Counted from the first letter of the stretch, positions 13,919-28,692 are shown. The stretch: DNA of 64,000 bases from Paracentrotus lividus (GCA_940671915.1 CALNVZ010000641.1:5092649-5156648); one strand, 5' to 3'. Program-made: numbers and translations. Notes: generated by a model from the sequence alone, not told the origin.

Positions 13919-15685
13919 AAGGAGAGAGAGAAAGGGAGATAGAAAGGAAGAGAGAAAAATGAAAACAACGTTTTATTTCTAGCAATCAGCTTATTAATCA
14001 GTTAGAAAGCAATATTTTTGTTTAATTATATTTTAATCATGTGTTTACCCCAAAAAATCAAATGCAGATTGTAATACTATTTATACTTAGAACTTTTGAT
14101 ACTACCAAAAGGATAAAAAAAAAAAATCCTTCGTTTAGAAAATCTGTATGAAAAAGTGGATAATATTTATACTTCTCTATATGCCATTTCTTGCCAACAA
14201 AGAAGTAGAGGAAAATAGAAAAATGTAAAGCATTATTAATCGTTCTCCTGTTATAAACATGTTTACACATTCATCCATATCATTATCAAGTGGAAGGGAC
14301 TGTTTATTAACAGGAAACTAGATGAAATTTAGTTATGGCAAGTTTGACTATTCATGAATTCATGTCCCAGAGATGTGGAGGAAAAGACACAGTCATTTCT
14401 GTCAAATTCATAACGGTTCCTGTGATAAAAGTTTTTAAAAATGTTATATTGGAACAACATCTGGAAATATGTTTATATCGTTTTTAAAGATTTATTTTGA
14501 CTGTTAACTGGATGAGAACCAGACAAAGCTACATGTCATTAATTTTTTATTAATCCCCTATGGGATTAGGACAAGAAACATAGCTGTATAAAGAGAACAT
14601 GATATGTAATCGATTTCTGTCCAGACTGATAATTCAGTAATTCCCTTGTTCTTCAACAATAATTTTCAAATCTTTATTTTTCTGAAATGTATCAATTCGA
14701 AATTTACCTGTAAGTTGAGAAATATTTTCTTTTGTGCCATAGCTCCCCCCAAAAATAATCAGCTGTAAAGAGAGATATTTAGAATATAAACTTAGTTTCA
14801 AATGATTTCTACTGCAAGAATCCTAGATATTGCTTTTATGCCTTCTTTGCGTTAAAGTTGTGTTCTCCTCTTGTCCTTTTGGCTCTCATCCGGTGCAGTC
14901 CTTTTACAAGTGCAATATTACTCCTGTTGGACATGCATTGTCAGGGAATAGATAGAAATATATAATTTATAGCTGCAATAATAGCAACTCAACATGGGTT
15001 TGAGAGGTATTTATGATTTAGGAGGGTTTTTAGTTTTGACGTTCAGTTTCTGATTCATTTTTAACTGTGCCATAGTCATACATCTATTGATTGAAAAGGA
15101 CTAATCAATTGTATGTCAAGGAGCATTGATAAAATACTGTATAAGTTGTTTTTTTTGCGTACAGATATTTTTGTGGTTGGCGGGGGTCCCGATATTTTTG
15201 CGCGATGTTAAATTCGCAGTACGCAAAATCTGGAATTAAAAGTAACTAGAACTATTAGTACTCCATTTTTTCCTATCTAAAAAACGAGACATTGTATTTA
15301 TAAAAAGACAGTAAAATGGAATAAAGACTTACTACCTGAATTTATTTGACCTACATACCAGTCATCCATGCATCGCGGGCGCTGTATCATTGTGTGTGCT
15401 ATTAATAGCGCTGCATAGACAACTCTGCTCTGTGAGCGCATGGAGTTCAAAACATCTTCTAGCTTTGATAAATTTGCGGTACTGTTCAAAACCTTTTCGC
15501 GTGATGTTAAATTCGCGGTCGCATCCCGATTCGCGAAATTCGCAAAAAATAAAACCTTCGCGAAAGAAACCACTTATACAGTAATATATTAAACATGAGA
15601 GCAAAATTCACGTGTCTATATGAAAATATGGATATAAAGCAAACAATATCAAACACATAGATTATTGTTTGGTATGATGAGAAGG

Positions 15686-15750
<65 letters not shown>

Positions 15751-18700
15751 ATTTTCATTTCAGATGAATCTACAATTAAACCAAATCATGAACACATTCC
15801 ATTGTAATTTTCCTGACTTCAAATAATAATACATGTAGGCATAGTCTTTCATTGTTATTTATGTTACTAGTATGAGGATGATTATGATGAACTATGAAGA
15901 AAACAAACATTTTTTTTTTTCAATCAATCTATGAAAGGTGAACAGAATTTATCAGTTATTGAGTGAGGCATATAAAGAAGAAGAAAAAAAAAAAAAAATC
16001 TGATAATAAAATTAATATCCATGTAAGGATATTATCCAAGCAATATTGCAAGTAATGCAAGGTATACAATCATTGCAATAAAAGAAAAAATTATTTGTAT
16101 ATATGGCGAGATGATGAGTATATTGATTTTGAAATGAGAGGATGATCTCTAATGTCAGGGAATTCAGAAATGGAAAATGTAAATTGAGAAAACTTATTGG
16201 ATTATCTACATATTTGGATGATTGATGGAAATTCAAAATAACAAAAGCGAAACTCCTATTCAATATTAAACAAAATCAGGTTAAGAAGGCAAGTTTTGAA
16301 TACATGTACAGTAGCTGTCAAAAATGTATGAAACTGACTTCATTACATTTCAATATTAAAAATGTCTTCCAGAAAACAAAATGACAATTAGGCATGTACA
16401 GTATTGCAACCATCCAAAATTGAATTTGATATTTACCCCACCACACATAGACCTTTGACCACTGTATTGGGGTCCAGAAATACTCCACATATATGTACAT
16501 GTATAACTGAACATGTATATGTACATGTATGCAGCTCTATTAATCACCAAATCTATTTTCTATAAAATCATATGAAAATAATAGAAACAAAAACAAAACA
16601 AAAAACAAAAAACGAATAAAAAAATTAAAACAAATTACTGATTATACAACACATCTGAATAGGAAAATAGATAGATGGTGCACTTACAATGTAAAATGCT
16701 ATATATTATTAGTATTATTAAAATGTATTTGGTTTATTGTATATAGCATGACTATTATGAAAGAAATTATGATGATAGAAAAAAAAAATCCCAATCACAA
16801 TCATAGACTCAGAAACACTTTTTTTTGTTGTTGTTGCAAATTCAATGAATTACTTAATGGTAGCTTCATCAAACAGCAAAAGTTTTCATCACTAGAATAC
16901 AATTTATATTGATATCACAAAACCAGTAGATTCATGTGCATGTATGTACTTATATCTTCTAATCACTGCGATAGTGATTTATACAAATATTCAATGTATT
17001 GCCATACAAATATTCAAAGTATTGCCATACTGTTTATGATAAAAAAAAACAACAACCTGTAATGACCTTACTGCACTAACTTTTGATTTGCCATATAGGA
17101 AGTGCCTGTGTCATTGTAAATCAGATGGTTGGACCACTAATAACTATGCAAGCTTTGATAGTTTTTGATATTCTAGTATTCTGTCTGATACAGTGTATAT
17201 TTCCATAGCCATGTATTTGCTTTCTTATATCTAAAGCCCCCCGAATTATTAATGATTCAATAAAATCATTAATAATCAATCATAATTAAAATAATTGATA
17301 ATCATTAATAATCATTAATGAAATGAACCGGATGAACCGTATTGGGTAGTTGAAAATAAAAATAAAAACTCAATTTGTAACAATGGATTTTAATTTTGAT
17401 ATTGATTAGGATTCTAATGGTGCTACATTTGTGATAGTTAATTGGGATTGCTTTTTGTGATAAGGAACAGGTAAATTAATTGTTTAGGTATTGACTCAAG
17501 ATGTATGATAGTAATGCTGTCAAATTTTCTACACAATTATACCATGCCAATGTTTTATATATTTTGTGGTTAAAATGTACATGTATGTTGTTGATCTGTT
17601 CCAAATGAATAATATATATTTTGAAAAGTTCCCAATTAACACAATACATTATTTCAAAACAATGTTTGTAAAAGTCTGGGTCAAAATCAGAACTGAAAAC
17701 AAATTTTCTTGCCTTTTTCTTCTCACTTTTAATTTGTGTTTTATATAACCATTCATCCTTTTGCATGTTCCTTTCCCCTCACATTATTATTTCCCCCTTT
17801 TTGATTTAATTTTCATCCTTGCCTTTAATTTGTTTATATCTTTTTAGAGGAAATGCTCTTTCCTTTGTGTCTTTCAACCGTGTTCTTTCTTTTTCCCAAT
17901 GTCTATTTTTTGCTACTTACCAATCCCAGATGCAATCTTATTTGTCTTTCAACTCCAAAATCAAATCTCTTGCATATTTTATTTATTGAAATATTTCAGT
18001 TTTTCCAATATTTATATTTTTCTTCCTTGTAACATTTTTTTCTTTATAGGGAATTTTGTATTTCTTAAGATTGAGAATTAAATCCCAAAGCGTGCATTTT
18101 GTGATTGGAATTAAAATCATGCACACTTTCAAATTGATTATTGATATATTTTTCTCAGTCAGCAATCCCTATTTTCATGTGCACTTCAAAATCTTATTTA
18201 TCACTGAGATAATTCTATTGAATGCTTCCCACATTTTAGTTTTATTATTTGCTTTTCATGTTCTTTACCTTTTCCAAAAATCCTGTTGTTGTTTTTATGT
18301 ATCAAAATGGAGAAATAAAAACTGTGCCAAAATTGAATAAAATGTAAAAAAAAAAAAGAGAAGTAAAATTTGCTTTAAAACCTGATTTTGACCCAGACTT
18401 AATATATTTTTTTGCTGTAAAACCAAGCTTTGTCCGTATTTCTACAATGTTATTTTGAAGTGTGCATGTTATTTTTATAATTAAAATGACTTCCACAGGA
18501 AACCTATTAAACTGGAGTAAAATTTGTTTTTATTGAACTTTTTGTGTTTATAATACTAAGGCATGCTTATTTGAGCCTGTTTAATGCACTTCAGAATATT
18601 TTGTTTTATTTTTTTATTAAATTGAATGATTTGATAATTAATTTCTCTAATATATTTTTTACTTATAATGCATGGGGCATGGAATGTGCACGTCATTGCT

Positions 18701-21700
18701 TGATGCTTACACTAATTATTCTTTTTTTCTGGAAATATCTATCACTTTCTTTCCATTCATGCACTTTACTACATTTTGTCTTTGTTTGTCATTCTTTATT
18801 TATGTTTATTTGACATTTCATATTTTCTCATTCTCTTTGTTCTGATATGGCCCAGACTTTTCTTAATATAATTTTACCATTTTGACATACACCAAATTTT
18901 GTGGATTACTTAAATAACTTTTGATGCAGAGCACTAAACAGAACAGAAAAGAAATATTCTGCACATGCTGTATCCATTTTATTTCATTGTGCCCTTGATG
19001 GTACTGTAGGAATTGATAAAGGGCAGAGAATCTTTAGAATCCTTAAATTGGCATCTTTAGAATCGTTAATTTGGCATGTTTTTGAAAAGTTTAAAATCAC
19101 CGTTTTCCAAGCAAATTGTCATTCACTTAACTTACCTCCATTCAATTTTCTCAATGATAATTTTTTTCCCCTGATGGATGAAAAATGGTAGCAAAAAATG
19201 AACATGTACTGTACAGGGAATAATTTTAGTTGTGAAATTTGATTATAAATTTTGGTTGATGGGGAAGTAAAATCTATGTCAGATAGCTACAAGCCAAGCT
19301 ATTGTCCTGAAATTTTCCGTCCCAACCGTGCCTGTAAAGTTGTTTAATCAGAAAAAAGACAATACAGCTATTCTGCCAGGACCTATGACTTTTGACAAAA
19401 GACATTTTCAAAGTAATGCACATTTATAATGATTTTAAGATCTCATTATAAATGAATCATGTACATGTACTTGCGTTATTATATTATCTTTCATTCCATC
19501 CGAAAGTAAATTCTGTATTTTAAAGATTGTATTTTGAGGTTTTCCTAAACCATACTCCAGCTTTATTATATAGTCAAGGACTGAAGTATCTTAGTTTTTA
19601 TAATAGTCCTTTGGTTTTATGAATTAATATGGAGCAATTTTCACCAGACAAAATGTCACAGACCCTTGGGGAAACAGCAGGCACATTTGACGTTAGTTTT
19701 TTTTTTTTTTTTTTACATGTATGATCATTGATGGGGAGACCATATATAGTTCGCGCAAATTTCAAAAATTGTAGAAAATGCGACATTCGATCAACAATTT
19801 TTCATATTTTACACAAAATCAACGAAAACTATAAATACCAAATAAACGGCAAAATTATAAACTCCGAATCACCGAAGGAAGAAGTGAACTAGGTCAAAGG
19901 GTTTTGACGATATCGCGATTTTCAAAATTCTATGTCGATTGAATGATCGCGCATTCTGCTGAAAAAGTCAACAAAACAGTGTGACTTTAATTCCCGCACG
20001 GGCGTTTGACAAAGGTTTTATCAAGAAATTCCATCACTCTAAGGAAAGGAGATTACAGCAAATGTAAGTCAATATTTCATAGAATTAGATGATATTAATA
20101 TCATCTTACAATTTTGATGATATTATGATTTCCAGACCCTGGTCAGGAAGACCTGATTTTTTGGAACGGACACGCAATTTTTCAATGTTTGGTCAATAAT
20201 TTCACAATTCAATACACTGTACCGTGATGACAGATTGATTCTTAAGCAATTTGGGATCCCTCTTTTTGAGTGATGGTGCTATCAGATTTTCAAAATATTA
20301 ATTACTTTTTGAGATATCTGGCGTCGTGAATTAAGGTCACGCGCAAATTATGGTCACACCACCATACAGGCTCATCAGTGTTTCCTCTTTTCCAAAAATT
20401 TTGGGAAATTTTGATATTTTCAAGGAAATTTTCAGGACAAGAAATAATTCCAGGAAATTTTTGAAGTCATTATTTAGCATAATTTGCCTTATTTTGGAGC
20501 TGAAATGTTTTGGCTCGCATTATACGCTCACATTGTTGATTGTGTCCATATTTCAGGAGGTGTGCAGACGAAAAAGTTTTTAGAATTCCTTGATTTCTGG
20601 TCACCAGGCATACTTCAAGATTACTTCACCTTTGTTTGAGGTTTATTTTAAAACAAATTTGAAGATTCCAGGAAATGCCACTGTATTCCGGAAAATTTTG
20701 AATCTAGTTTCTGGATTTTTTTTTCTTTTAAAAAGTGAAAACACTGAAGCTTATATACATTGTATGATTTTGTATTTCAATATTGTACCAGGGAAATCTG
20801 TGTGGTTCTGCACTAGAGATGCATTGTGAATCAAAATTCGTAGTGCATGCTAATGAAGTGATAGTTTGTAAGATTTGAAGAATGAATGAAATGACAGGTT
20901 TCTGGGAAGATGGTCAGCATGGTTTTGCTGTAGCTCAGCTGGTAGTGCACCTGTCTGGTAATCAGGAGGTCTCAGGCTCGAATCCCGATGGAACCCCATT
21001 TTCTTTGCTCATTTTTCAGCTTGTAAGATTGGCGTTTTTCGGAGTCGGTGAGATGATAAAGACGACAGTCCATTCCCATCATAACCAGCACTGATATGTA
21101 ACGAGATTTTCTTTACAACAAGGCCATTCTCCCAGTGCTGTTTTCAAACATACTATATGCACATGTGTCTGTGTATTTAATGAAAAAAATGAGCAAAGAA
21201 ATGGGATTCCATCAGGATTCAAAACCGAGATTTCCTGATTGCTAGACAGGCGCTCTACCGACTGAGTTGTGGGAAACCCTATGACAATGATCGTCTCAGG
21301 ATATCCTTCAATGCTCAAGTGGTCAGCAGCTATAGAACCTGACATAAACCAGAAAGTATTTCGTTAAAACAAGGTTTAATTGAATTAATTGGTTTGGTCC
21401 TTACTACCTTGTTATAACAGAAGTGGTTCTACATGTACTTTTATCCATTTCATATGGAGAAAGTATTTATATTTAGATTGAAAGAGAAAAGAGAGAGTGA
21501 GGGATGGAAAGAGAGAGATGAGAAGAGATGGAGAAAGAGAGAGATAGAGAGAAAGGGACAGAGATGAAGAGAGATACAGAAAGAGAGAGATGAAGACAGA
21601 GATAGAGAGAGAGAGAGACAAAAGACAAAGGGAGAAAGAGACACAAGAGAAAGAGAGAGATAGAGAAGGAGAGAGAGAGAGAGAGAGAGCATTACAGAGA

Positions 21701-22158
21701 CGAGAGGAGAGAGAGTAGAGAGAGATGAGATAGAGATAGAGATAGAGATAGAGATAAGAGATAGAGATAGAGAAGAGAAAGAGAAAGAGAAAGAGAAAGA
21801 GATAGAGATAGAGATAGAGATAGAGATAGAGATAGAGATAGAGATAGAGATAGAGATAGAGATAGAGATAGAGATAGAGATAGAGACAGAGAAAGATAGA
21901 GAGAGGGACAGAGATGAAGAGAGATACAGAAAGAGAGAGAGGTGAAGAGAGAGATAGAGAGAGACGAAAGACAGAGGGAGAAAGAGACAGAAGAGAAAGA
22001 GAGAGATTGAGAAAGAGAGAGATTGAGAAAGAGAGAGAGAGAGAAAGAGAGAGAGAGAAATGGAGAGATATAGAGAGAGACGAAAGACAGAGAGAGAAAG
22101 AGACAGAAGAGATGGAGAGATAGATAGAGAGAGAGAGACGAAAGACCGATGGAGAAAG

Positions 22159-22208
<50 letters not shown>

Positions 22209-25200
22209 GAGACACGGAAGAAGATAGGAAAAGAGATATTGAGATACTCATATTTTAAGAAAGATATTGCTAATCATTAATATGGATACTGGTTTTGAGA
22301 TGAAAGTTTAATATCATTCTTGTAGTTTAAGAAAATGAGGCATTGATTGTCCTACATTTAGTTTCCATGGCCACTTTTCACAAAATCATTATACACGTAA
22401 GTACATGTTCATCAAAATATCTTATCGAAAAGTGTGTTCTTTGTGATGTCATCGATCTTGTACTTGTGTCAGTTTCGTGAAATGCTGCCCAGTTTTGTTT
22501 TACTAACAGGTTTCAACCGGAATATTCAATTTAACATCTCATGAAAAGTGTATACAGGAATGATTAATGATTACTTTCTCTGAAAAAGATAGGAAGTCAC
22601 TCACTTATAAAATGCAAAGGATATTTACTGTCATTAGCTCCTGTTGTGGAGGAAATAAAATTTATTTTTGGAGGTAACTTAACACTTTATATTGAACTCT
22701 AAATAAATCTTATTATGCACTAAGTCTGAAAGAAAAATTGAATATAGATAGGGGCGCCTTTCTCAATTTTCCAGGGTCTTTTTCACATGTTGGGTTTGGA
22801 ATCCCCCACCTTTGGTTGTAAATTCTACTATATAAAAGGAGAGTGGGTCCTAACTTAAATTATCATCGCAGTTGATTGTAATCACACAAGCTTTTCTCTA
22901 TTTAAAAAGTTAACAACTGCACTCAAATCAATTGCAATCGGGCATACGTGTAGGACGTTTACTAGTATCTGAGTTGGGTTTATACATCCATTTTATTCAT
23001 TTTATTGTGGAATGCCATATTTAATTAGGTTTATACATGTATCCACTTGGTCTAACAGCAGTTGGTCCAATTCTCTAGTTGTTTAATATTAAATGGGGTA
23101 AACTTATTTGGTCTATTACAGTTCGGTCTAATCACCACTTGGTCTATCAACCACTTGGTCTATTAACTTGGTCCAAATACCAATTTTTCTAATAATCAAA
23201 TGATCTAATTGCTTTTTCGTCTAATTCCCAAATGACTATTTGGTCTAAGTGACCAAGCGATGTTTTGACCAAGTGGGCATTAGACCAAATGGGTATCAGA
23301 CGAAATGGAATTTCAACAAAATGGTAAATAGGCGAAGTGGCAATTAGACTAAATGGTATTACATGAATCGGTTGTAGACAAAATGGAATTAGACCATGTG
23401 GGATGAGACCAAACTGCAGTCAAAGTAGGTTTAGACCAAGTGGCATTTTACCTTTTATTATGACTCCTTACAGCTGGAAGAGATGAATGCTGAGTTTGAA
23501 TCTCGGATCCAATCTGTTAAAGAGGAGTTGGAAGAGGAACGGAAGAAACAGCTTGGAGCCGTCAAGTCCGTTCATGAGAGAGTCATGGAACAAGACGAGG
23601 CTGAACATGTACAAACACTACAGGTAAAATCTCAAGAATATTGGTATAGTTTGTCATATGGCATGGCAGTGAGGGGTGTAGTATATAATATTGCCCTTGA
23701 TGCGATCATATGGCCAGAGTAAAAAAGGATATACATGTATTGTGAGATGAGTGGAAGAAGCAGCTAGAATTTGTCAAGTACATTCATGAGAGAGTCATGG
23801 AACAAGACAAGGCTGAACATGTAACATACAAACACTACAGGTAATACCTAAAGAATATTGGTATAGTTTGTATTGCATGGCAGGATATACAATGTAGTAT
23901 ATGATATTGGCCATGTAGTATAATATGACCAAACGCTGCGGGGAATGTTGCTCTCGAGGTGAAACAAAAGAAACAGCTTGGAGCCGTCAAGTAGGCTAAA
24001 CATGTTAGAACCAGCAGAGGTGTGATTCAAAGAAAACTGCATGATAATAATGATGCTTCTTTAACATGTATTATGTATTATATATATATGAGGAGCTTGA
24101 TTCCAAAAGGGACTAAATCCACTTTTGATGAAAATTGAGTTTAGTACCCATTTTTGAATAAAAGTACTTACGCAAAACCTAAATGGTTAATGCAACTTTC
24201 AGAAATTGTGACTTTTAATTTTAATTTTCCATAGACGCCTGTACAAAATCTGGCAAAGAAATGCTGCTTACTCTGAAGTTACAAAAGTGGATTTAGTCCC
24301 TTTTGGAATGAAACTCTTCATACGTGTATATGTACTGCTTGATCTTTTTAATGTTCATGTTTTTAATGATCTGTGGAAAATAAACTTGAAGTTAACTTAA
24401 ACTTGAACTTATATAGGAAAAAAGAGCCCTAATAGATGGAAAAAGAGCCTTTCCCGCAATTTAACTAAAATAAAAGTAAAGATGAGAGATTATTTCTTTT
24501 ACCAGAGTGCCAAAGAAAGTATGTACATGCCCATGCATGTGTTTTAATGTAACCAAACTAAGCACCCATAATGTCCTTTTCCATGACTGAATATAGCTAC
24601 TTGAAATTTTGATACAAAATTGTCAGTAAACCTTCAGATGATTTAGGACCAGTCTTAATGAATGCTTAACTAGAATTCGATGCCCATTTCTTCGTATTTC
24701 CAAGAATTAAACATTGTTCTATCAAGTAGTCAACCTTGTTTGACACCTCGTATTGTAAAAGTCTGAGCAAGAAGAATTGAAAGTATATGGTTTGATATAG
24801 TTCTAGTAAATTAATGGTGAAAGTGAAACTTGACAAGCAGGAGATAGCTTCTACAAGGAGTCACCTACGGTAGTACATCAGTATATAATTATACCAGTGA
24901 TATTTGTCCAATTGTAAAGTGTGTATCACAATTATTATTTCCTAGTCTTCAAACGCTCATAATCTGATAAACCGTTCTATTGCTTAACACGTTGGATACA
25001 TGTGCCATGTGTTTTTGCTTTCAGACACACATTTTCCATAAACTCCAGCTTTTGTTTTTAGTCATAGTCAGTTACCTGTACAATAGTGTCACGTCTTCGT
25101 GATCCGACTATTAAGCGTCTATTGCTTAACCCGTTGTACATGATTTGATCTTTGCATATAACAGACATTTTCCATTGACTACAACCGGAGTTATCTCTGG

Positions 25201-28200
25201 AGTAGTACAGACGCGGATCCAAGATTTCCAATTTGAATTCATTCTGCAGGCCAGATTGTCTAAAGGACAATCGTGGCTCTATTATGATTGCGCATGGGCC
25301 GATGTTTTTAATTGTGTGATGTCAGGCTGCGTCCGCTACTGTCGTATTCAAAGACTTAATTCATTATTTTATTGTGGGGATGTGGCAGGAATTGAAGGAC
25401 CAACATGAATGGGAGATGGAGGCTCTGAAGGGAGAGCTGGACCTGAGACAGAGAGAGATCTTTGAAGAGATGAAAGCCAAGATGGAAGAGAATCACAAGA
25501 CAGAGAAAGAAGCTATCAGACAACAATGTGAGGTAAGAAGTGTTTTACATCAGAATTCTCATTTCTAAAGAAAAAGAAAAGAGAAGCAAAGAGAAGCAAA
25601 AGAAAGAGATTTATTGTGGAGCCCCTGATTGGGGTTGGGCAGCAAAGCCTGCACTTTTGTACATGTAGTTCATTTTTACCAACACTAATTTCAGACCAAA
25701 GCACAGCAAGAAATAAGTTCGATCAAGACCAATCTGGAACAAGTCTACGTGAGCCAGATCGGGTCCCTGAGAGCAAACTTAACCCACAAGATTACCTAGA
25801 CCCTTGTGTCTGCAATGATGGAAAATGGAAGAAAAAAAATAAAAGATTATCATTATTATTGTGATTTAGTAGTCTTTATGCCCTTTTATTTAACTAACAC
25901 TAATTTCAGACCAAAGCACAGCAAGAAGTGAATTCCATCAAGACCAATTTGGAACAAGTCTACATGAGTCAGATCGAGTCTTTGAGAGCGGATCTAACGC
26001 ACGAGAAGGCCCAAGCCCTGAATGAGCTGCGCCAGGCCCTAATGCTGGCTAATGAGGAGGCTATACGTAGGTCTGAGGAGAGCTGGGCAGCCAAGCTAGA
26101 AGAGGAGAGGAAGGAACTTGCCCAGAGAACCGGTAAGAAATTATTTCATTCATTTAATTTAGTATTCAATTGTATTTCATCAAAGACGATAATTCAATGT
26201 ATCTTTATAGTCGTCATTCTATAAAGGAGACTGAGAGCAATTTTGCCACAGAGTTAATTTTTAGATTAATGTGTTCCAGTTTTTTTTTTTTTTTTTTTTT
26301 TTAAACTTGAAGAGGAGAGATTGAACTGGCTCAAAGAACCAGTAACCAATTTTTTCATTCTTTTGATGTATTTTTATTCAATTATATTCTAATGTAAGAC
26401 AAGAATTTAGGGTGGTATCTCACTTCGCGGAGATGTCTCAGCGACAATTTATGGAAAAAAAAGTCTGAAGTAGTACCAAATTCGTCTATGAGATGTCTCC
26501 GCGAAATGAGATACCACCCTATTAAAGTGATTTGCTACAGACAGAGACCATTTAAAGATTAATTTGTTTCCATGTTTAAAAAAAAAAAAAAAAGAAAGAA
26601 AAAAGAAAACAACTTGCCCAAAGAACCGGTAAGATGTTATTTAATTAATTTAATTTATTTTGATCCAATTATATTTCAATGTAAGACAATAATTTAGTGA
26701 ATACGATATCATCGTTTTACAAAGGAGCCCCTGAGGCATTTTGACACACAGAGAGACAATTTTCAGATAAACGTGTTTCAATGATTTATAGTTTTTTTAT
26801 TGGTTCATCTTGTCTATTTACTTGGTAGGAAAATACATGCTGGAATTTACTTTTTTATGTTATGACATATGGTACATTCAAATGATTATCTCATCATTTG
26901 GTATATCTGTACCAAATGCTTTGGTGAGACAAAATTTTCATTAAAAAATGTACATTATTTATGTATGTATATTGCATGGTAATAAAAAGATGCTAAAATA
27001 TTTGGATACATTTGTTTATGTAAATTTCTTTTCTCGATGACCGTCCAGGCTCATTAACATATTAGCGCTTCTCTTTTTTCTGTTGTATTTTTAATTTATT
27101 TGCATTTATGAAATTAATATTTTGGTGTGACATTTTAGGTGCATGTTAATTTTTACATTTATTTTTGAGAAAGTTAGAAAATTACATTTTGTAACTGAGT
27201 GTATCAAGTCGGCATAACAATCAATCTAAAATCATTTAAATATTGATTACCGAGGAAAATGTCATCTGTTCTATATTTTGTTTTTACCTTTTCAGTCAAT
27301 TGATTTAGAAAAAATAAGAAAACTTAAATGTTCTATGAATTAACATCAGACTCTTCTATTACAAAGTGATATAAATATACATGTAACTGTCTCAAAATTA
27401 TATTGGCAACAAAGATATGACCTGTAAATGACACTGAGAATATAACATATTGACAAGAGGCGTATCTGATGCCCCTCGGAATGAATAGATCGACCCAAAC
27501 ATTACTAACCACCAATCAATAGGCCTCGAGTTATCCTTCCTACCAATGCTCATTAGCATAACAAGGGCTATTCTACTATTGCACTCAAGCGGGGATGAAA
27601 ATAACATTGGGATTGGGCTTCACTGTTGGAGGGACACCTGGTGTGTGGTAATCTTTTCATGGTAGAGTAGTCACTGGCAGTTGGTGCATGGCGCCTTTAC
27701 AGTGTGCATAGTGTGTGTGTGTGTTTTGACTGTGTGTATAGGCAAGGGCCTACACGCTACCATCAATAATACAAGGGGGGTTGACAATAGACTTTGGACC
27801 TTGTCAATCAACATGCCAAACCACCAATCTCTCTTCCATCTGCAAGCTCAGTCCCACTCATACAATATCACGTTAGATTTTAATTGCTATCGGACAGGCA
27901 ATAGTAATATTATTGCCTGGGGTTATTAGATTTGTTGACTTGCGACCAGGGTTCTAATCAGATTTATGACCTGATCTTAGCAACGAGGACGCCGGAATCA
28001 TGATTTAAGTCGGTAAATCCTAGGATTTGCTGAGGACATCTGCTCTCAGTCCTTGCTTGGATATTATTGATTTTTAAACGATTTTGGAATTTCATGTGTC
28101 GCTGCATGCATGCATAAAGCCTTTCGTAGAAGGCATACATTGTGAGTATATTGTTTACATGACTTTATAATAGTGATGTATACAATTATTGAGTCTACCC

Positions 28201-28635
28201 CCTTTTCTAATAGCCTAAATATTGTCCTTTAACTTTTTTTCCTTCAATAGATCTCATTTTTAAAAAATTAAATACATTTATACCTGGAAATACTAATATT
28301 AAATGTACTTGTTGTTGAACTTCCATTTTGGGACATGAAATATAATACATTGGCTTACTTTATATACTTACTGGTATATTTACTTGGATGTAGAGACGTA
28401 AAGCTGAAGCTTATTTGCCCCTCGTTATATCTCTTAATTTATTGAATGCTGACCAATGTTTGAAATGGTTTCAAAAGATTGTCCATTAAATGCAGGTATA
28501 TGTACCTTAGAAGTAAATGTTATGAATTAAGTTTAAAAGATAGAAAGAAATGGATAAAAAGAAATGGATCAAGAGGGAGAGAAAGAGATGAAAAAATATG
28601 CATACAATTATGGTAAAGGGAGAGATATAGAGAGA

Positions 28636-28692
<57 letters not shown>

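Larger units (their letters stand above)
12825..23473. other. Intron of 10.6 kb, no coding exon found
   Basis: A/T-rich intron. Besides the listed exon 6 copies, MITEs, GA tracts, poly-A, tRNA-like pair and foldback element, I see an inverted pair of short segments (GTCTGGGTCAAAATCAG near 17675 and CTGATTTTGACCCAGAC near 18382), an AATCATTAAT-rich palindromic patch at 17240-17325, and a dispersed-repeat fragment near 18925-19090. Small AKAP9 exons could be hidden here, but none is supported. Confidence 0.6.

Noticed and set aside
20921-21018. A working tRNA gene
   Set aside because: Acceptor-to-D-arm spacing is too long, stems carry mismatches, and an inverted partner shares non-tRNA flanking sequence, which fits a tRNA-derived repeat better.
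21412-22251. A 279-codon minus-strand open frame rich in Ser and Leu
   Set aside because: It is the reverse strand of the GA/GATA tract; simple repeats with no stop codons give long artificial frames.
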